Source: Saprospiraceae bacterium (GTDB lineage Bacteria > Bacteroidota > Bacteroidia > Chitinophagales > Saprospiraceae). From it: a stretch of DNA of 64,000 nt. The position numbers and the translations under genes are program-made. Numbering within the stretch: the first letter of the stretch is position 1; every line of letters starts with the position of its first letter. The stretch is from the NCBI GenBank assembly GCA_016713025.1, contig JADJPZ010000002.1, positions 186,001 to 250,000 of the forward strand, in the 5' to 3' direction. Shown here one piece after another: positions 55,572 to 63,982 of this stretch. Under the pieces are notes generated by a model. It did no database searches. It was given only the letters and a program-made list of their open reading frames with translations, and was not told where the DNA came from.

Positions 55572-56123
55572 ATGGATACAGGTACACTCATATCAAAAGT
55601 CAACAAGTACAAACAAGTGCTTGACAATACCCAGAAATACAGAAAGGCATGGCATGATGAAGTGAAACCAATGCTCACTAAAACAATCAATGAAATATTA
55701 CAACAAGCCGACTTACCCAAAGCAGAGGTGATAGTCAGGGATAACATAGAAAATTTAGAAGCTGTCATCCTTGATTTGGGAAGGTCTAGTAGCGGTATTT
55801 CTGAGAATGTAGAGGACTCCGGTGTAAAAAGGACCATGATAAAATCCAATGGTTCTCTGATGTATCAGCAACTATTTAACGGTAAAATCATGGTTATGCT
55901 GCTGAGTCCTCATATAGAAGGATACGGACAACCCAAACCTCCTTTGACTCTTGAAATATTGAGACCTGATGAGATCAAGGCACCATTTATCATTCGTCAT
56001 ATGGAGACATTTATAAAAGATATCACTGACTGGGAAGACTTTGATGATGAAGAGCAGAAACCTGCCGCCATTGGATTTAATCCTATTGGCTTCAATGCAG
56101 CTGAACAATCTAATGCAGGTTAG
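55572..56123 (+). CDS. Hypothetical protein, 183 residues
   Basis: I do not recognise this family. The protein is soluble, with a helical N-terminal half (KVNKYKQVLDNTQKYRKAW), a strand-rich middle (SLMYQQLFNGKIMVMLLSPH) and an acidic, Asn/Ala tail. It starts 37 bases after alanine dehydrogenase, so it is probably co-transcribed. Function unknown. Confidence 0.7.
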   Translation: MDTGTLISKVNKYKQVLDNTQKYRKAWHDEVKPMLTKTINEILQQADLPKAEVIVRDNIENLEAVILDLGRSSSGISENVEDSGVKRTMIKSNGSLMYQQLFNGKIMVMLLSPHIEGYGQPKPPLTLEILRPDEIKAPFIIRHMETFIKDITDWEDFDDEEQKPAAIGFNPIGFNAAEQSNAG

Positions 56124-56190
56124 AGAATGAAACCGCTGACAGTTTTTTGAAGATTTTTTTGATAATTGATTTTTATGGTTCTTCTGCTTC

Positions 56191-56537
56191 TTTAAATAAC
56201 GAGAATTCGGGTTAAGAGAATTGAAGCAAATGTGGTATATTCTCAAGTCTATTAGAGAAAAATTAAGGTAGCGAGTTAATTTATTAAGTAGTTTTATTAA
56301 AAGAAGGAGCGTTAGCTCTGATATCTTTGTAAAAAGAACTAACTAATTGATAATAAGGGGCGTAGCCTTGACATCTTTAATGATACTGAAATTGTTTTAA
56401 GATTACAGGGCTAACGCCCCTGATTTTAAGTTTTGGCACTCCGATTACAAAGATAACAGAGCTACGCCCCTATTTATTTAAATCAGTAAAAAAAGTACGA
56501 TAAAATACCTTATCCCGAATTCATGTTAAATAAGTAG
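56191..56537. repeat. Nested inverted-repeat array (family H)
   Basis: An outer imperfect pair, AAATAACGAGAATTCGGGTTAA (left) and TATCCCGAATTCATGTTAAAT (right), encloses four copies of a GGGGCGTAGC-like unit in alternating direction. They lie at 56306-56331 (GAGCGTTAGCTCTGATATCT), 56355-56380, 56401-56420 and 56444-56470. Each unit continues into an ATCTTTGTAA-like tail. The whole looks like repeated insertion of one unit. Confidence 0.7.
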
Positions 56538-56593
56538 TTTTTTCTTTCGAATGAATAGTTTATCGGTAACGTTTTATCAAATTCTCTTTATAA

Positions 56594-56628
56594 AAAAAGG
56601 AGCCTTATTTCTCACAAGGCTCCTTTTA
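56594..56628 (-). terminator. Rho-independent terminator after rplI
   Basis: AAAAGGAGCCTT pairs with AAGGCTCCTTTT around a nine-base loop; on the minus strand the stem is followed by a T-run. It lies 28 bases beyond the rplI stop. Confidence 0.9.
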
Positions 56629-56655
56629 TTTCTATTTATCCACTAAAAAAACTAA

Positions 56656-57102
56656 TTAGTCCTGAACCAACTCAAACTGTACCTTGGCATGCAACTCTTT
56701 GTGAAGGTGAAGATCAGCAGTATAAATACCCATCTCTTTTACCTCTTCAGGCAGATGTATCTTCTTACGTTCCACTTCCATATCCAACTGATCTTTAAGT
56801 GCCTGTGAGATCTGAACATTAGTAACACTTCCAAAGATTTTGCCGGAAGTACCTGCTTTTACAGCAATTTTTAGAGTTTGTCCTTCAAGTTTAGCGGCCA
56901 TTTCTCTGTATTCGTCAAGTCTTGCCGATTCTTTAGCATCTTCTTCTGATATGATGGCATCCCTTTTTTTGCGGTTTACTGCATTGGCATTGACTGCCAA
57001 TCCCTGTGGAATAAGGTAATTGCGGCCATATCCCGGCTTTACTTTGACGATTTCGTGTTTATCGCCCAGTGTATCTATATCTTTTAAAAGAATAATTTCC
57101 AT
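56656..57102 (-). CDS. rplI: 50S ribosomal protein L9
   Basis: The 148-residue protein opens MEIILLKDIDTLGDKHEIVK, continues with VKPGYGRNYLIPQGLAV (the 23S-binding loop), a long central helix (DAIISEEDAKESARLDEY), and ends in a complete C-terminal domain. It is a standard L9 and the last gene of the rpsF-rpsR-rplI operon. Confidence 0.97.
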   Translation of the reverse strand: MEIILLKDIDTLGDKHEIVKVKPGYGRNYLIPQGLAVNANAVNRKKRDAIISEEDAKESARLDEYREMAAKLEGQTLKIAVKAGTSGKIFGSVTNVQISQALKDQLDMEVERKKIHLPEEVKEMGIYTADLHLHKELHAKVQFELVQD

Positions 57103-57121
57103 TTTTTAAAATTTTTAAAGA

Positions 57122-57388
57122 TTATTTTAATAAGTCTGCAACATAAGGCAAGATAGCCAGGTGTCTGGATCTTTTTACTGCCACAGCCACGAGTTTTTGA
57201 TATTTCAGTGAGTTACCGGTTATCCTTCTTGGTAGAAGTTTACCCTGCTCATTGATAAACTGTAGTAAAAACTCAGAATCTTTATAGTCTATGTACTTTA
57301 TGCCGTATTTTTTGAATCGGCAATATTTTTTTCTTTGCTGCCCAATGGAAGGATTGCTAAGAAATTTTATATCGTCTCTTGATGCCAT
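57122..57388 (-). CDS. rpsR: 30S ribosomal protein S18
   Basis: The 88-residue protein has the family core YIDYKDSEFLLQFINEQGKL and PRRITGNSLKYQKLVAVAVK, with IKRSRHLAILPYV-type ending. It sits on the 30S platform next to S6. Gaps to the neighbours are 19 and 33 bases within one operon. Confidence 0.97.
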   Translation of the reverse strand: MASRDDIKFLSNPSIGQQRKKYCRFKKYGIKYIDYKDSEFLLQFINEQGKLLPRRITGNSLKYQKLVAVAVKRSRHLAILPYVADLLK

Positions 57389-57421
57389 TATTTTTCTTTT
57401 TTATGGGTTTAACAATTTGAT

Positions 57422-57913
57422 TTATTCTTCTTCCTGAACTATCACCGGTGCAATGATTTCTTCTTCCACTATAGCTACCTCCTCTTTAACTACTGGCGCT
57501 ACCGGAGCTATCGGAGCTGCAGGCGTTACAGGAGCACCTGTGTCAAAAGTTTTTTTCTTTGCCTCCTTTTTCTTGTAAGGACTGATTTTACCTGAACGTC
57601 TGTCTTCATTGTATTTGATGCCGTATTTGTCCAATTTGATAGAAAGAAATCGCATGATTCTTTCATCTCTTCTCAAAGACAACTCCAACTTTGTGATCAC
57701 AACACCTGATGGTGAAGTAAACTCAATACAATAATAGACGCCTGAAGATTTTTTGTTAATAGGATAAGCAAGTTGCTTCAACCCCATTTCATGTACATGC
57801 ACGATGGTACACCCCTGGTCTTTGAGCAGTGACTCATATGTGCTTGCTGTCGATTTTATTTCATCACCTGACAGTACGGGATCGATGATGAAAGTAACTT
57901 CATAATGATTCAT
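57422..57913 (-). CDS. rpsF: 30S ribosomal protein S6 with a long acidic/Pro-Val tail
   Basis: The 163-residue product is longer than the usual 95-135. Residues 1-100 are a complete S6 (NHYEVTFIIDPVLSGDEIKS at the start). A basic stretch (PYKKKEAKKK) then leads into a low-complexity tail of about 45 residues rich in Pro, Ala, Val and Glu, ending VQEEE. E. coli S6 is also extended by added glutamates, so an acidic tail has precedent, but a Pro/Val tail of this length is unusual. It is the first gene of the operon. Confidence 0.95.
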   Translation of the reverse strand: MNHYEVTFIIDPVLSGDEIKSTASTYESLLKDQGCTIVHVHEMGLKQLAYPINKKSSGVYYCIEFTSPSGVVITKLELSLRRDERIMRFLSIKLDKYGIKYNEDRRSGKISPYKKKEAKKKTFDTGAPVTPAAPIAPVAPVVKEEVAIVEEEIIAPVIVQEEE

Positions 57914-58198
57914 ATTTTTTACTGAAGTAATTTGGATTAAATAATAAATTTTTCAAAAACGAAAATATACATGACTACTTTAACCAGTTGAAAATTAATA
58001 GATTAAATTAATATCTTAACCAGTAAAAATACCCTTATACAATTTCGGGCTGCAAAGGTAATACAAAAGTTTGATTTTCAAAACAATAGGCATAATTTTT
58101 TACCTTCCCACATCTATTTTAACTAATAAAGCAAATATCTTTATCTGATTTTTAATCAAATATGTGTTGATATTTATAAAAATACGCTTTTACTTTCA

Positions 58199-59446
58199 TC
58201 ATTGATTATAATGTTTTAATATAAATTTTCTGAGCAAATCAAGCGCATAGATAGTTGCAATTTCAATGTTTTTTGTTCTGTCTTTGCCTGCCCGTAATAA
58301 AAATGTGGACTTGCTGTCTTTATTTCCTGCACATATCCAGATCGTACCTACCGGTTTTTCGGGAGTCCCTCCATCCGGTCCGGCAATGCCCGAAACAGCT
58401 ACAGCTACATCCACTCCCAATACGTCAATGGCACCGTCTACCATCTCTATCACCGTTGTCTCACTGACTGCACCGCTGTTTAGCAAAGTTTCTGCTTTTA
58501 CATTCAGGATATTTGTTTTAATTTCATTGGAATATGCTACAATGCCACCTTGAAAGTAACTGGAAGATCCCGGTACAGCAACTATTTTTGATGCTATCAG
58601 CCCGCCGGTACAACTTTCTGCAGTGGCTACTTTGATGCTTTTTGTGCTACATAGTGTAAACAGCTCTTTTGGCAGTGATGAGTCATCATATCCATAGACC
58701 ATATCGTCCAATCTTTTTGCAATGCGGTCTGTAAAAGATGCAACTAATTGTTCTACTCCTGTTTTTTCTGAACCTGTGCCTGTAATCCTGAGTCTCACCT
58801 GAGCTAATGCAGGAAGATATGCTATTTTGATATTCTCAGGAAATTCGTCAATAATTTCAGATATTTGATTTTCTATTACCGTCTCACCATTACCGCATGT
58901 CAGGATTGTTTTATGCACTATGGTAATCAGTGATGATTCATATATTTTTGGAAGCACTTCTTCCTCCATGATGGCTTTCATTTCATAAGGTACTCCCGGA
59001 AGTGATATGATTTTTGTACCTTGAAAATTGAACAGCATACCTGGCGCAGTACCCATAGAGTTACGAAGTATTTCTGCGCCTTCCGGCATGAGACACTGAT
59101 CATTGTGAGCAGGAGACATAGGCCTTCCCAGCTTTTCAAATATTTTTTTTATCCTTTCATAAGTAGGCTCGTGAAAGTATAGTTTTGTACCTAAAAAATC
59201 GGCAATGGCTTTTTTTGTAATGTCATCTTTGGTAGGTCCAAGTCCACCGGTAGTGATAATCAGGTCTGCTTCTTCGGTTGTTTTTTGAAGTGTGGAAATA
59301 ATTTCGTGGTAATCATCACTGATAGACAATATTTTTTTTACCCTTATACCAGCTTCTGATAGCTTTTGACCAAGCCAGGCTGAGTTTGTATCTACTACCT
59401 GCCCGATGAGTATTTCATCACCTATCGTCAATATGATTGCTTCCAT
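58199..59446 (-). CDS. cinA: CinA-like nicotinamide mononucleotide deamidase
   Basis: The 415-residue protein has both family domains. Residues 1-170 form the molybdopterin-binding-like domain (IGDEILIGQVVDTNSAWL, then TTGGLGPTKDD). Residues 250-415 form the amidase with TAESCTGGLIASKIVAVPGS and VSGIAGPDGGTPEKPVGT, including the catalytic Ser. It recycles NMN and may cleave ADP-ribose through the N-terminal domain. It is probably monocistronic. Confidence 0.96.
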   Translation of the reverse strand: MEAIILTIGDEILIGQVVDTNSAWLGQKLSEAGIRVKKILSISDDYHEIISTLQKTTEEADLIITTGGLGPTKDDITKKAIADFLGTKLYFHEPTYERIKKIFEKLGRPMSPAHNDQCLMPEGAEILRNSMGTAPGMLFNFQGTKIISLPGVPYEMKAIMEEEVLPKIYESSLITIVHKTILTCGNGETVIENQISEIIDEFPENIKIAYLPALAQVRLRITGTGSEKTGVEQLVASFTDRIAKRLDDMVYGYDDSSLPKELFTLCSTKSIKVATAESCTGGLIASKIVAVPGSSSYFQGGIVAYSNEIKTNILNVKAETLLNSGAVSETTVIEMVDGAIDVLGVDVAVAVSGIAGPDGGTPEKPVGTIWICAGNKDSKSTFLLRAGKDRTKNIEIATIYALDLLRKFILKHYNQ

Positions 59447-59497
59447 AAAATTTTCTAAAAAGTGTATTTTAAAATGATTCGGATTGGGGATTAGGAG

Positions 59498-59974
59498 TTA
59501 TGTTTTTAAGGTGTAAGAATAGGTAATTTCATTCTTTTTGACTTCGGCGCCAGATGACGGGATTATGGTATAAGATAATTTTAAGGCACTTTGATTTCCA
59601 GATTCTGATTTTGTGCTGTCTTCTTCAAATGATGCAAATGGCAATGCACCCTTTGTTCTGAAATGTATGGTGATATTTTTATGGAAAGTCACTTTTAAGT
59701 GCCTGGGTATCTTTGGCACCACAAATCGAAGTAATTTAACGACTCTGACAGCCTCTTCGTTACAGAATGTATCGAGGCCCCCAATAATCTTTACATCAGT
59801 GACACTACCTTTATAATCAATATCATATCTTAGATGAACATCACCTTCCACTCCAAGATTAGCAGATATTTCCGGATATCTGAGGTGGCTTGATATAAAT
59901 TCTTTCATCGCTTTGTCGCCACCTTCATAAAAGGGTTGTTTGATAAAATTGTCTTCAGCTTTTTTCCTTTTCAT
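59498..59974 (-). CDS. TonB C-terminal domain protein
   Basis: The 158-residue protein has a TonB/energy-transducer C-terminal fold (EFISSHLRYPEISANLGVEGDV, then VKIIGGLDTFCNEEAVRVVK). It lacks the membrane anchor and Pro-rich linker of true TonB proteins, starting instead with a basic MKRKKAEDNF. A soluble or signal-less TonB-domain protein could bind other partners; function unknown. It follows cinA (52-base gap) in the same direction. Confidence 0.8.
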   Translation of the reverse strand: MKRKKAEDNFIKQPFYEGGDKAMKEFISSHLRYPEISANLGVEGDVHLRYDIDYKGSVTDVKIIGGLDTFCNEEAVRVVKLLRFVVPKIPRHLKVTFHKNITIHFRTKGALPFASFEEDSTKSESGNQSALKLSYTIIPSSGAEVKKNEITYSYTLKT

Positions 59975-60168
59975 TTAAATATACTTCTTAGCATTTGAAA
60001 ATAAACATGATATATTGATCTATGTTTACGAATACTTCCAATGTTATGTGAAGTGTTGAATTGCGGATCAATTATTAGTAGATTTTTCTTTTGATCAAGG
60101 TTCCCGACCTTAGCCGTTGATAAGGAAGGGGTTCGTCTACGAAGAGTAAATGGAAATGATACAATAAG

Positions 60169-60238
60169 TTATAGTAAACAGAAAATATTCTGCTAAAAAT
60201 TTAAATCATAATGTCTTGTAAATTAAATAATTATGATT
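60169..60238 (+). repeat. Direct repeat family G, copy 1
   Basis: About 70 bases starting TTATAGTAAACAGAAAATAT and ending AATAATTATGATT recur in the same direction at 63828-63897. Both copies are followed later by GTAAATTTATT. It is not self-complementary overall, so it differs from the palindromic families. Confidence 0.75.
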
Positions 60239-60285
60239 GTAAATTTATTAATTTTCTTTTTGGTATATCTGTCAATTTAACTTTA

Positions 60286-60474
60286 ACCTAAATATCTAAA
60301 ATGATTCCGTTATGAAGGCCAAAATTACAATAAAATCAACACTTTTGACGACAAATCATACTGTGTGCAGCTATGCTGTAGTCATCACTTTGGTGCGAAG
60401 TCAAAGGTGTACGCAGTGAATGATTTTGCAGTAATTTTGGGCTGTAATAGGAAATTCATTTTAGATTTTTAGGT
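60286..60474. repeat. Repeat family B, diverged copy B3
   Basis: The ends ACCTAAATATCTAAAATGA and TCATTTTAGATTTTTAGGT match B1 and B2, and a CACTTT...GACGACAAATCAT core is still recognisable in inverted order, but the inner sequence differs widely (189 bases). This suggests an older copy or a subfamily. Confidence 0.75.
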
Positions 60475-60536
60475 TTAATATAACACTAGGATCTTTAACG
60501 CAGATATTTGGAAAAAGAACCACATTTAATATCATG

Positions 60537-61898
60537 TCATCCTAAATCAATTATCTTATCAGCTTCTCTGATGCCGCTCAGATATGCTCCGTGTACAGTC
60601 GAAAAATAATCTGCTTCAGTGTGTTCGCCTGCAAAAAATAATTTGTCACTGACTTCTTTTGCTAAATCATCAAAGTGTCGCATTTCTGTACCCACGGCTG
60701 TGAATGAATATGCACCAAACGAATTTTCATTGGATTGCCATTTAGTTCTCAGAATGTTGGTTGGGTTCGGGATATTGTTGCCATAAATGTCTCTTAAGTG
60801 CAACATGATTTCGTCCACAATTTGAGTATCTGTCATCGTTTCTGTTTGTCTGCCATAGTCTGCATAAGCAAATGTCATCAATGCATTTACCGTAGGGTGA
60901 AACTTCTTCACATTTACAAAGTAATTAAATTTATCCCTAATCTCCGGTGTGTACGAAATGTATTGTACATCGTCCCAAAATGCTGTATTCCAGGTCAGTA
61001 AAAACTTATTTACACAATTCATTCCTACCTTTTGAATAGCTGTTGTTTTGGCAGCAGGCAGATCCGGTAAAAACTGAATCACATTGGCTTTTAACACCCC
61101 TAATGGTACCGTGACAATGACATAGTCAGCTTCACTTATAGTTCCGTTGTGTGTCACTTTTACTCTTGGACCTGAATAATCAACTTTCGAAACTTTTTGA
61201 TTGAGTTGGACGTCCAGATCTTTGGCCAGATAATTGGCGATCGTATCATATCCATTTGTTGCAATTTTTTCTGCTCCTCCGAACACTTCTCCTTCGTTGT
61301 ACAATAATGATGATAGTTTGTCCAAATCACCCAAGTCAAAAGTTACATAGGTCGAAAGTAAAAATTTCCATAATCTGTCGTTGACCTTTTCCGGATATAA
61401 TGTATTGAATACAGTTTGAAAACTTTGATCTGATTTTCCGCTTTTCATCATCTTATTTAGAATGGCGTACAGTTCATCTTCTGCATTGTCATAAACTGAA
61501 CTACTTCTCAATTTGCCTCCCACGTCATAAGATTTCCTGCTTTCATCCAAAGTTTCAAAAGTGTTCATTCCGGCTTGCTGAGCCAGATTTGTTATGGGAT
61601 TGCCATTTACTCCATGTATCCAACTTGCACCTTCATCAAATGCAACACCTAAACTTCTGTTGGTTCTTAATCGCCCGCCTGCTTTTTCCTGAGATTCCAA
61701 AATGATGACATTAAAACCTTTTTGTTTGAGTTTTTTGGCTGCTGAAAGTCCGGAAATCCCGGCACCAATGACAATAACAGTTTTTCCGTTCGGTTCGCTG
61801 CCGCCATTATTATTGCATGATAAAGACAGTAGTGATGGCATCAACATCAGTGCCGGTAATCCGGTTATGGTGTCCTTAATGAAGATTCTTCTTTGCAT
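60537..61898 (-). CDS. Flavin amine oxidase, exported
   Basis: The 453-residue FAD enzyme starts MQRRIFIKDTITGLPALML and then a Ser/Cys stretch (LSLSC), so it is exported with a Tat- or lipoprotein-type signal. GAGISGLSAAKKLKQKGFNV binds the ADP of FAD, GGRLRTN follows near residue 77, and the C-terminal FAGEHTEADYFSTVHGAYLSG is the second FAD motif. It oxidises amines to aldehydes with H2O2 release; the substrate is unknown. Two perfect palindromes lie 44-82 bases upstream of its ATG and could be operators. Confidence 0.92.
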   Translation of the reverse strand: MQRRIFIKDTITGLPALMLMPSLLSLSCNNNGGSEPNGKTVIVIGAGISGLSAAKKLKQKGFNVIILESQEKAGGRLRTNRSLGVAFDEGASWIHGVNGNPITNLAQQAGMNTFETLDESRKSYDVGGKLRSSSVYDNAEDELYAILNKMMKSGKSDQSFQTVFNTLYPEKVNDRLWKFLLSTYVTFDLGDLDKLSSLLYNEGEVFGGAEKIATNGYDTIANYLAKDLDVQLNQKVSKVDYSGPRVKVTHNGTISEADYVIVTVPLGVLKANVIQFLPDLPAAKTTAIQKVGMNCVNKFLLTWNTAFWDDVQYISYTPEIRDKFNYFVNVKKFHPTVNALMTFAYADYGRQTETMTDTQIVDEIMLHLRDIYGNNIPNPTNILRTKWQSNENSFGAYSFTAVGTEMRHFDDLAKEVSDKLFFAGEHTEADYFSTVHGAYLSGIREADKIIDLG

Positions 61899-61941
61899 AT
61901 TTTGTTTATTCGTACTTAATTCTTTGTAAAATTATGCGGAC

Positions 61942-61980
61942 TTTCCAATTGTTTGGAAACTGTTGGTTTAACCCAACAGT
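61942..61980. promoter_or_regulatory. Two adjacent perfect palindromes upstream of the amine oxidase
   Basis: TTTCCAA-TTGT-TTGGAAA (61942-61959) and ACTGTTGG-TTTAAC-CCAACAGT (61959-61980) are perfect inverted repeats of 7 and 8 bases per arm, sharing one base. They lie just upstream of the amine-oxidase gene, a classic position for operator sites. No candidate regulator is adjacent. Confidence 0.5.
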
Positions 61981-62150
61981 TGTGACCTTAATTTGCCTAA
62001 ACAATTTTGTTTTTCTTTAATTATCTAAAGGCATGTTTACATTTTCATCCTTATGATGTAACAGAAAATTCATTTTTATATTTTTGTTCCCGTGATTTTA
62101 TGATGAATTTTAACAAATGATGATATTAGCGAAGGGAAAATACTGCTTCA

Positions 62151-63311
62151 TTACCTCAATTTTATCTTCCTTGCCTCATCTATCACAACGTTTTTAAACA
62201 CCTCTGCCAAATCATAAGCCATGTCGAAATCAGTAGGAAATATCTCACAAAAATTGTCCATCTTTTTTCTTGTGGCATCTGTCAGAGCCCTTTCATCTCC
62301 TATATACTTGCATCCATATCCATTGAAGTTATGAAATGCATTGACTGGTACTATTTTGATATATTCTTTCGTTCCGGTGTCCATCAATTTGATCATACCT
62401 CTCAATTCTGATTGTTTTTCTCTGAATATTTCAGAAATATCGGCCCTTACCCTCTCATACACTTCTTTTTCTACCCATACATCCACTGAGTCTCTTCTTT
62501 CTTTGATTTTGTCTTTTCTTACAAGAATCTCTTTAGACTCAGAGTATGTATTGACTCTCTCTCTTTCGGGACTGAAAAAAGTTTGGTTAAGTTCTATGAT
62601 GAGCACATAGTCTGCGTTATTTCTATCAAAATTGATGCTGTATTCATTCCATACATCATTCAGCCTTGCTACAGGCAGATTGCGCAATTCCTGCTCAATA
62701 TTGTTACTTTGAAAATCTCTCAAATCATTAAAGATGTCAACATATATCCTGTTCAGGCCAAGCTTCAGAGCTTTTTCTTTTAGTCTGTCTGTATCTTTGT
62801 AATTTCTGATGTAAGTATCTATTTTTCGAAGGTCATCATAAGCTTCTCTTGCATAAACCTTAGCTCCTGTTCTTTCTGTTCTCTCCAAGAGTCCTAAGGC
62901 ATTGTTATAATAATACAGGCAGGTATTTTCTTCAGCATTACTTATTTCATTTCTATAATTTTTGAAATCAAAAGTAGCCTTGTATCTGTCTTCGCTCACC
63001 AAAGGCAAAAGAGGTTCCAGTCTTTCCTGACGATCTTCCATGGCTTGATACAGATGAAGTACTTTACTCCAGTTTTCTGGTTTTATCGGAGCATTCAGCC
63101 TTTCGATTTCTCTGGCAGATGCACTGTTAAGTTTAAAATAAGCCTTCTCAAGTGCTTTTACATACTCCGTTTTTTTGTTTTTTTCGCCTTGCAGCTTCGA
63201 GATGGAATAATTGAAAGCCCTGTCATACTCTCCTTTATCCACCATTTTTTCAACGGACCGGCAAGAAGAAAACGTAGCAACAATGATCAGTGTGTAAAAT
63301 AATGTTTTCAT
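62151..63311 (-). CDS. Hypothetical lipoprotein, 386 residues
   Basis: The protein has a lipoprotein signal (MKTLFYTLIIVATFSSC) and a helical N-terminal half with TPR-like pacing (GEYDRAFNYSISKLQGEKNK, then LYYYNNALGLLERTERTGA). A more strand-rich charged C-terminal half ends near VVIDEARKIKLR. I do not recognise the family. It is alone between repeat-rich spacers. Confidence 0.75.
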   Translation of the reverse strand: MKTLFYTLIIVATFSSCRSVEKMVDKGEYDRAFNYSISKLQGEKNKKTEYVKALEKAYFKLNSASAREIERLNAPIKPENWSKVLHLYQAMEDRQERLEPLLPLVSEDRYKATFDFKNYRNEISNAEENTCLYYYNNALGLLERTERTGAKVYAREAYDDLRKIDTYIRNYKDTDRLKEKALKLGLNRIYVDIFNDLRDFQSNNIEQELRNLPVARLNDVWNEYSINFDRNNADYVLIIELNQTFFSPERERVNTYSESKEILVRKDKIKERRDSVDVWVEKEVYERVRADISEIFREKQSELRGMIKLMDTGTKEYIKIVPVNAFHNFNGYGCKYIGDERALTDATRKKMDNFCEIFPTDFDMAYDLAEVFKNVVIDEARKIKLR

Positions 63312-63347
63312 AATATTGGTTTTTGATGTTTTGAAAAATATGCTCTT

Positions 63348-63749
63348 AGAGTATGTTTAAACTTTTATCATTTGGCTCCAAGCGGCAAATTTAATTTTAT
63401 CCAGCGTTATATTTTTCGCCGTACCGCGTCAAGCTACGCTTGAACTTCCGGCTATATTAAGTATTCGCTGCGAGCCTTACTGAATGATGCGACGCAAAAT
63501 CGTGATAGAAATCACGATTTAATGAAAGGAACCAATCAAACCCGCTACCCTCATTCCCTAAAGTGCGTGTCAAGCTATGCTTGAAACGACCCACCCTATT
63601 CACATTTGATTGGATGGGTGGCTATTGCAGTTCCTTCGTTATCGAGTAAAGTTTTTTACTCGATCCTCATCATTGACGAGACCACTCAGTCATCTTGTCC
63701 AAAATTAAATTTTCTTACTTTCATTCAAACATAAAAATTTAAACATCTT
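63348..63749. repeat. Repeat family A, expanded composite copy (A4)
   Basis: The ends AGAGTATGTTTAAACTTTTA and AAAATTTAAACATCTT match family A, but the inner 360 bases are replaced. The interior includes two TCAAGC-TAY-GCTTGA palindromes (63429-63443 and 63569-63583), a TCGTGAT-type hairpin (63499-63521) and a block shared with element E (63543-63596). Confidence 0.75.
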
Positions 63750-63827
63750 AATTCCAAAACTAAAATGTATCTACAAAAGTAACACTTTTTGAGGTTCTTT
63801 AAAGCAAATTTAACTTTTCAATATACT

Positions 63828-63897
63828 TATAGTAAACAGAAAATATTCTGCAAAAAATTTAAATCATACTTTATAGCAAATTAAATAATTATGATTT
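63828..63897 (+). repeat. Direct repeat family G, copy 2
   Basis: This matches the stretch at 60169-60238 in the same direction, with a small number of substitutions in its middle. It lies about 80 bases before the -7-like element at the window's end. Confidence 0.75.
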
Positions 63898-63974
63898 TGA
63901 TGACGTATTCTGGCTTAAAGGCACAAGCAGTAAATTTATTTTGTTTGAAAACACTTAATTATTATTTAAAACCT

Positions 63975-63982
63975 TACCTTTG
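63975..63982 (+). promoter_or_regulatory. Candidate -7 element for a gene beyond the window
   Basis: TACCTTTG is a good TAnnTTTG match on the plus strand in AT-rich DNA near the window's end. The nearest upstream TTG is 27 bases away, longer than typical. Confidence 0.4.

Larger units (their letters stand above)
56124..56655. other. Intergenic region with nested inverted repeats
   Basis: The gap between the convergent hypothetical gene and rplI holds the nested repeat array (56191-56537) and the rplI terminator. No coding sequence is seen. Confidence 0.6.
59975..60536. other. Repeat-rich intergenic region
   Basis: Between the TonB-domain and amine-oxidase genes lie direct repeat G1 and repeat B3. 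No coding sequence is seen outside the neighbouring genes. Confidence 0.55.

Noticed and set aside
56191..56537. Possible CRISPR array
   Set aside because: The units alternate in direction and have no regular spacers, and no cas genes are present.
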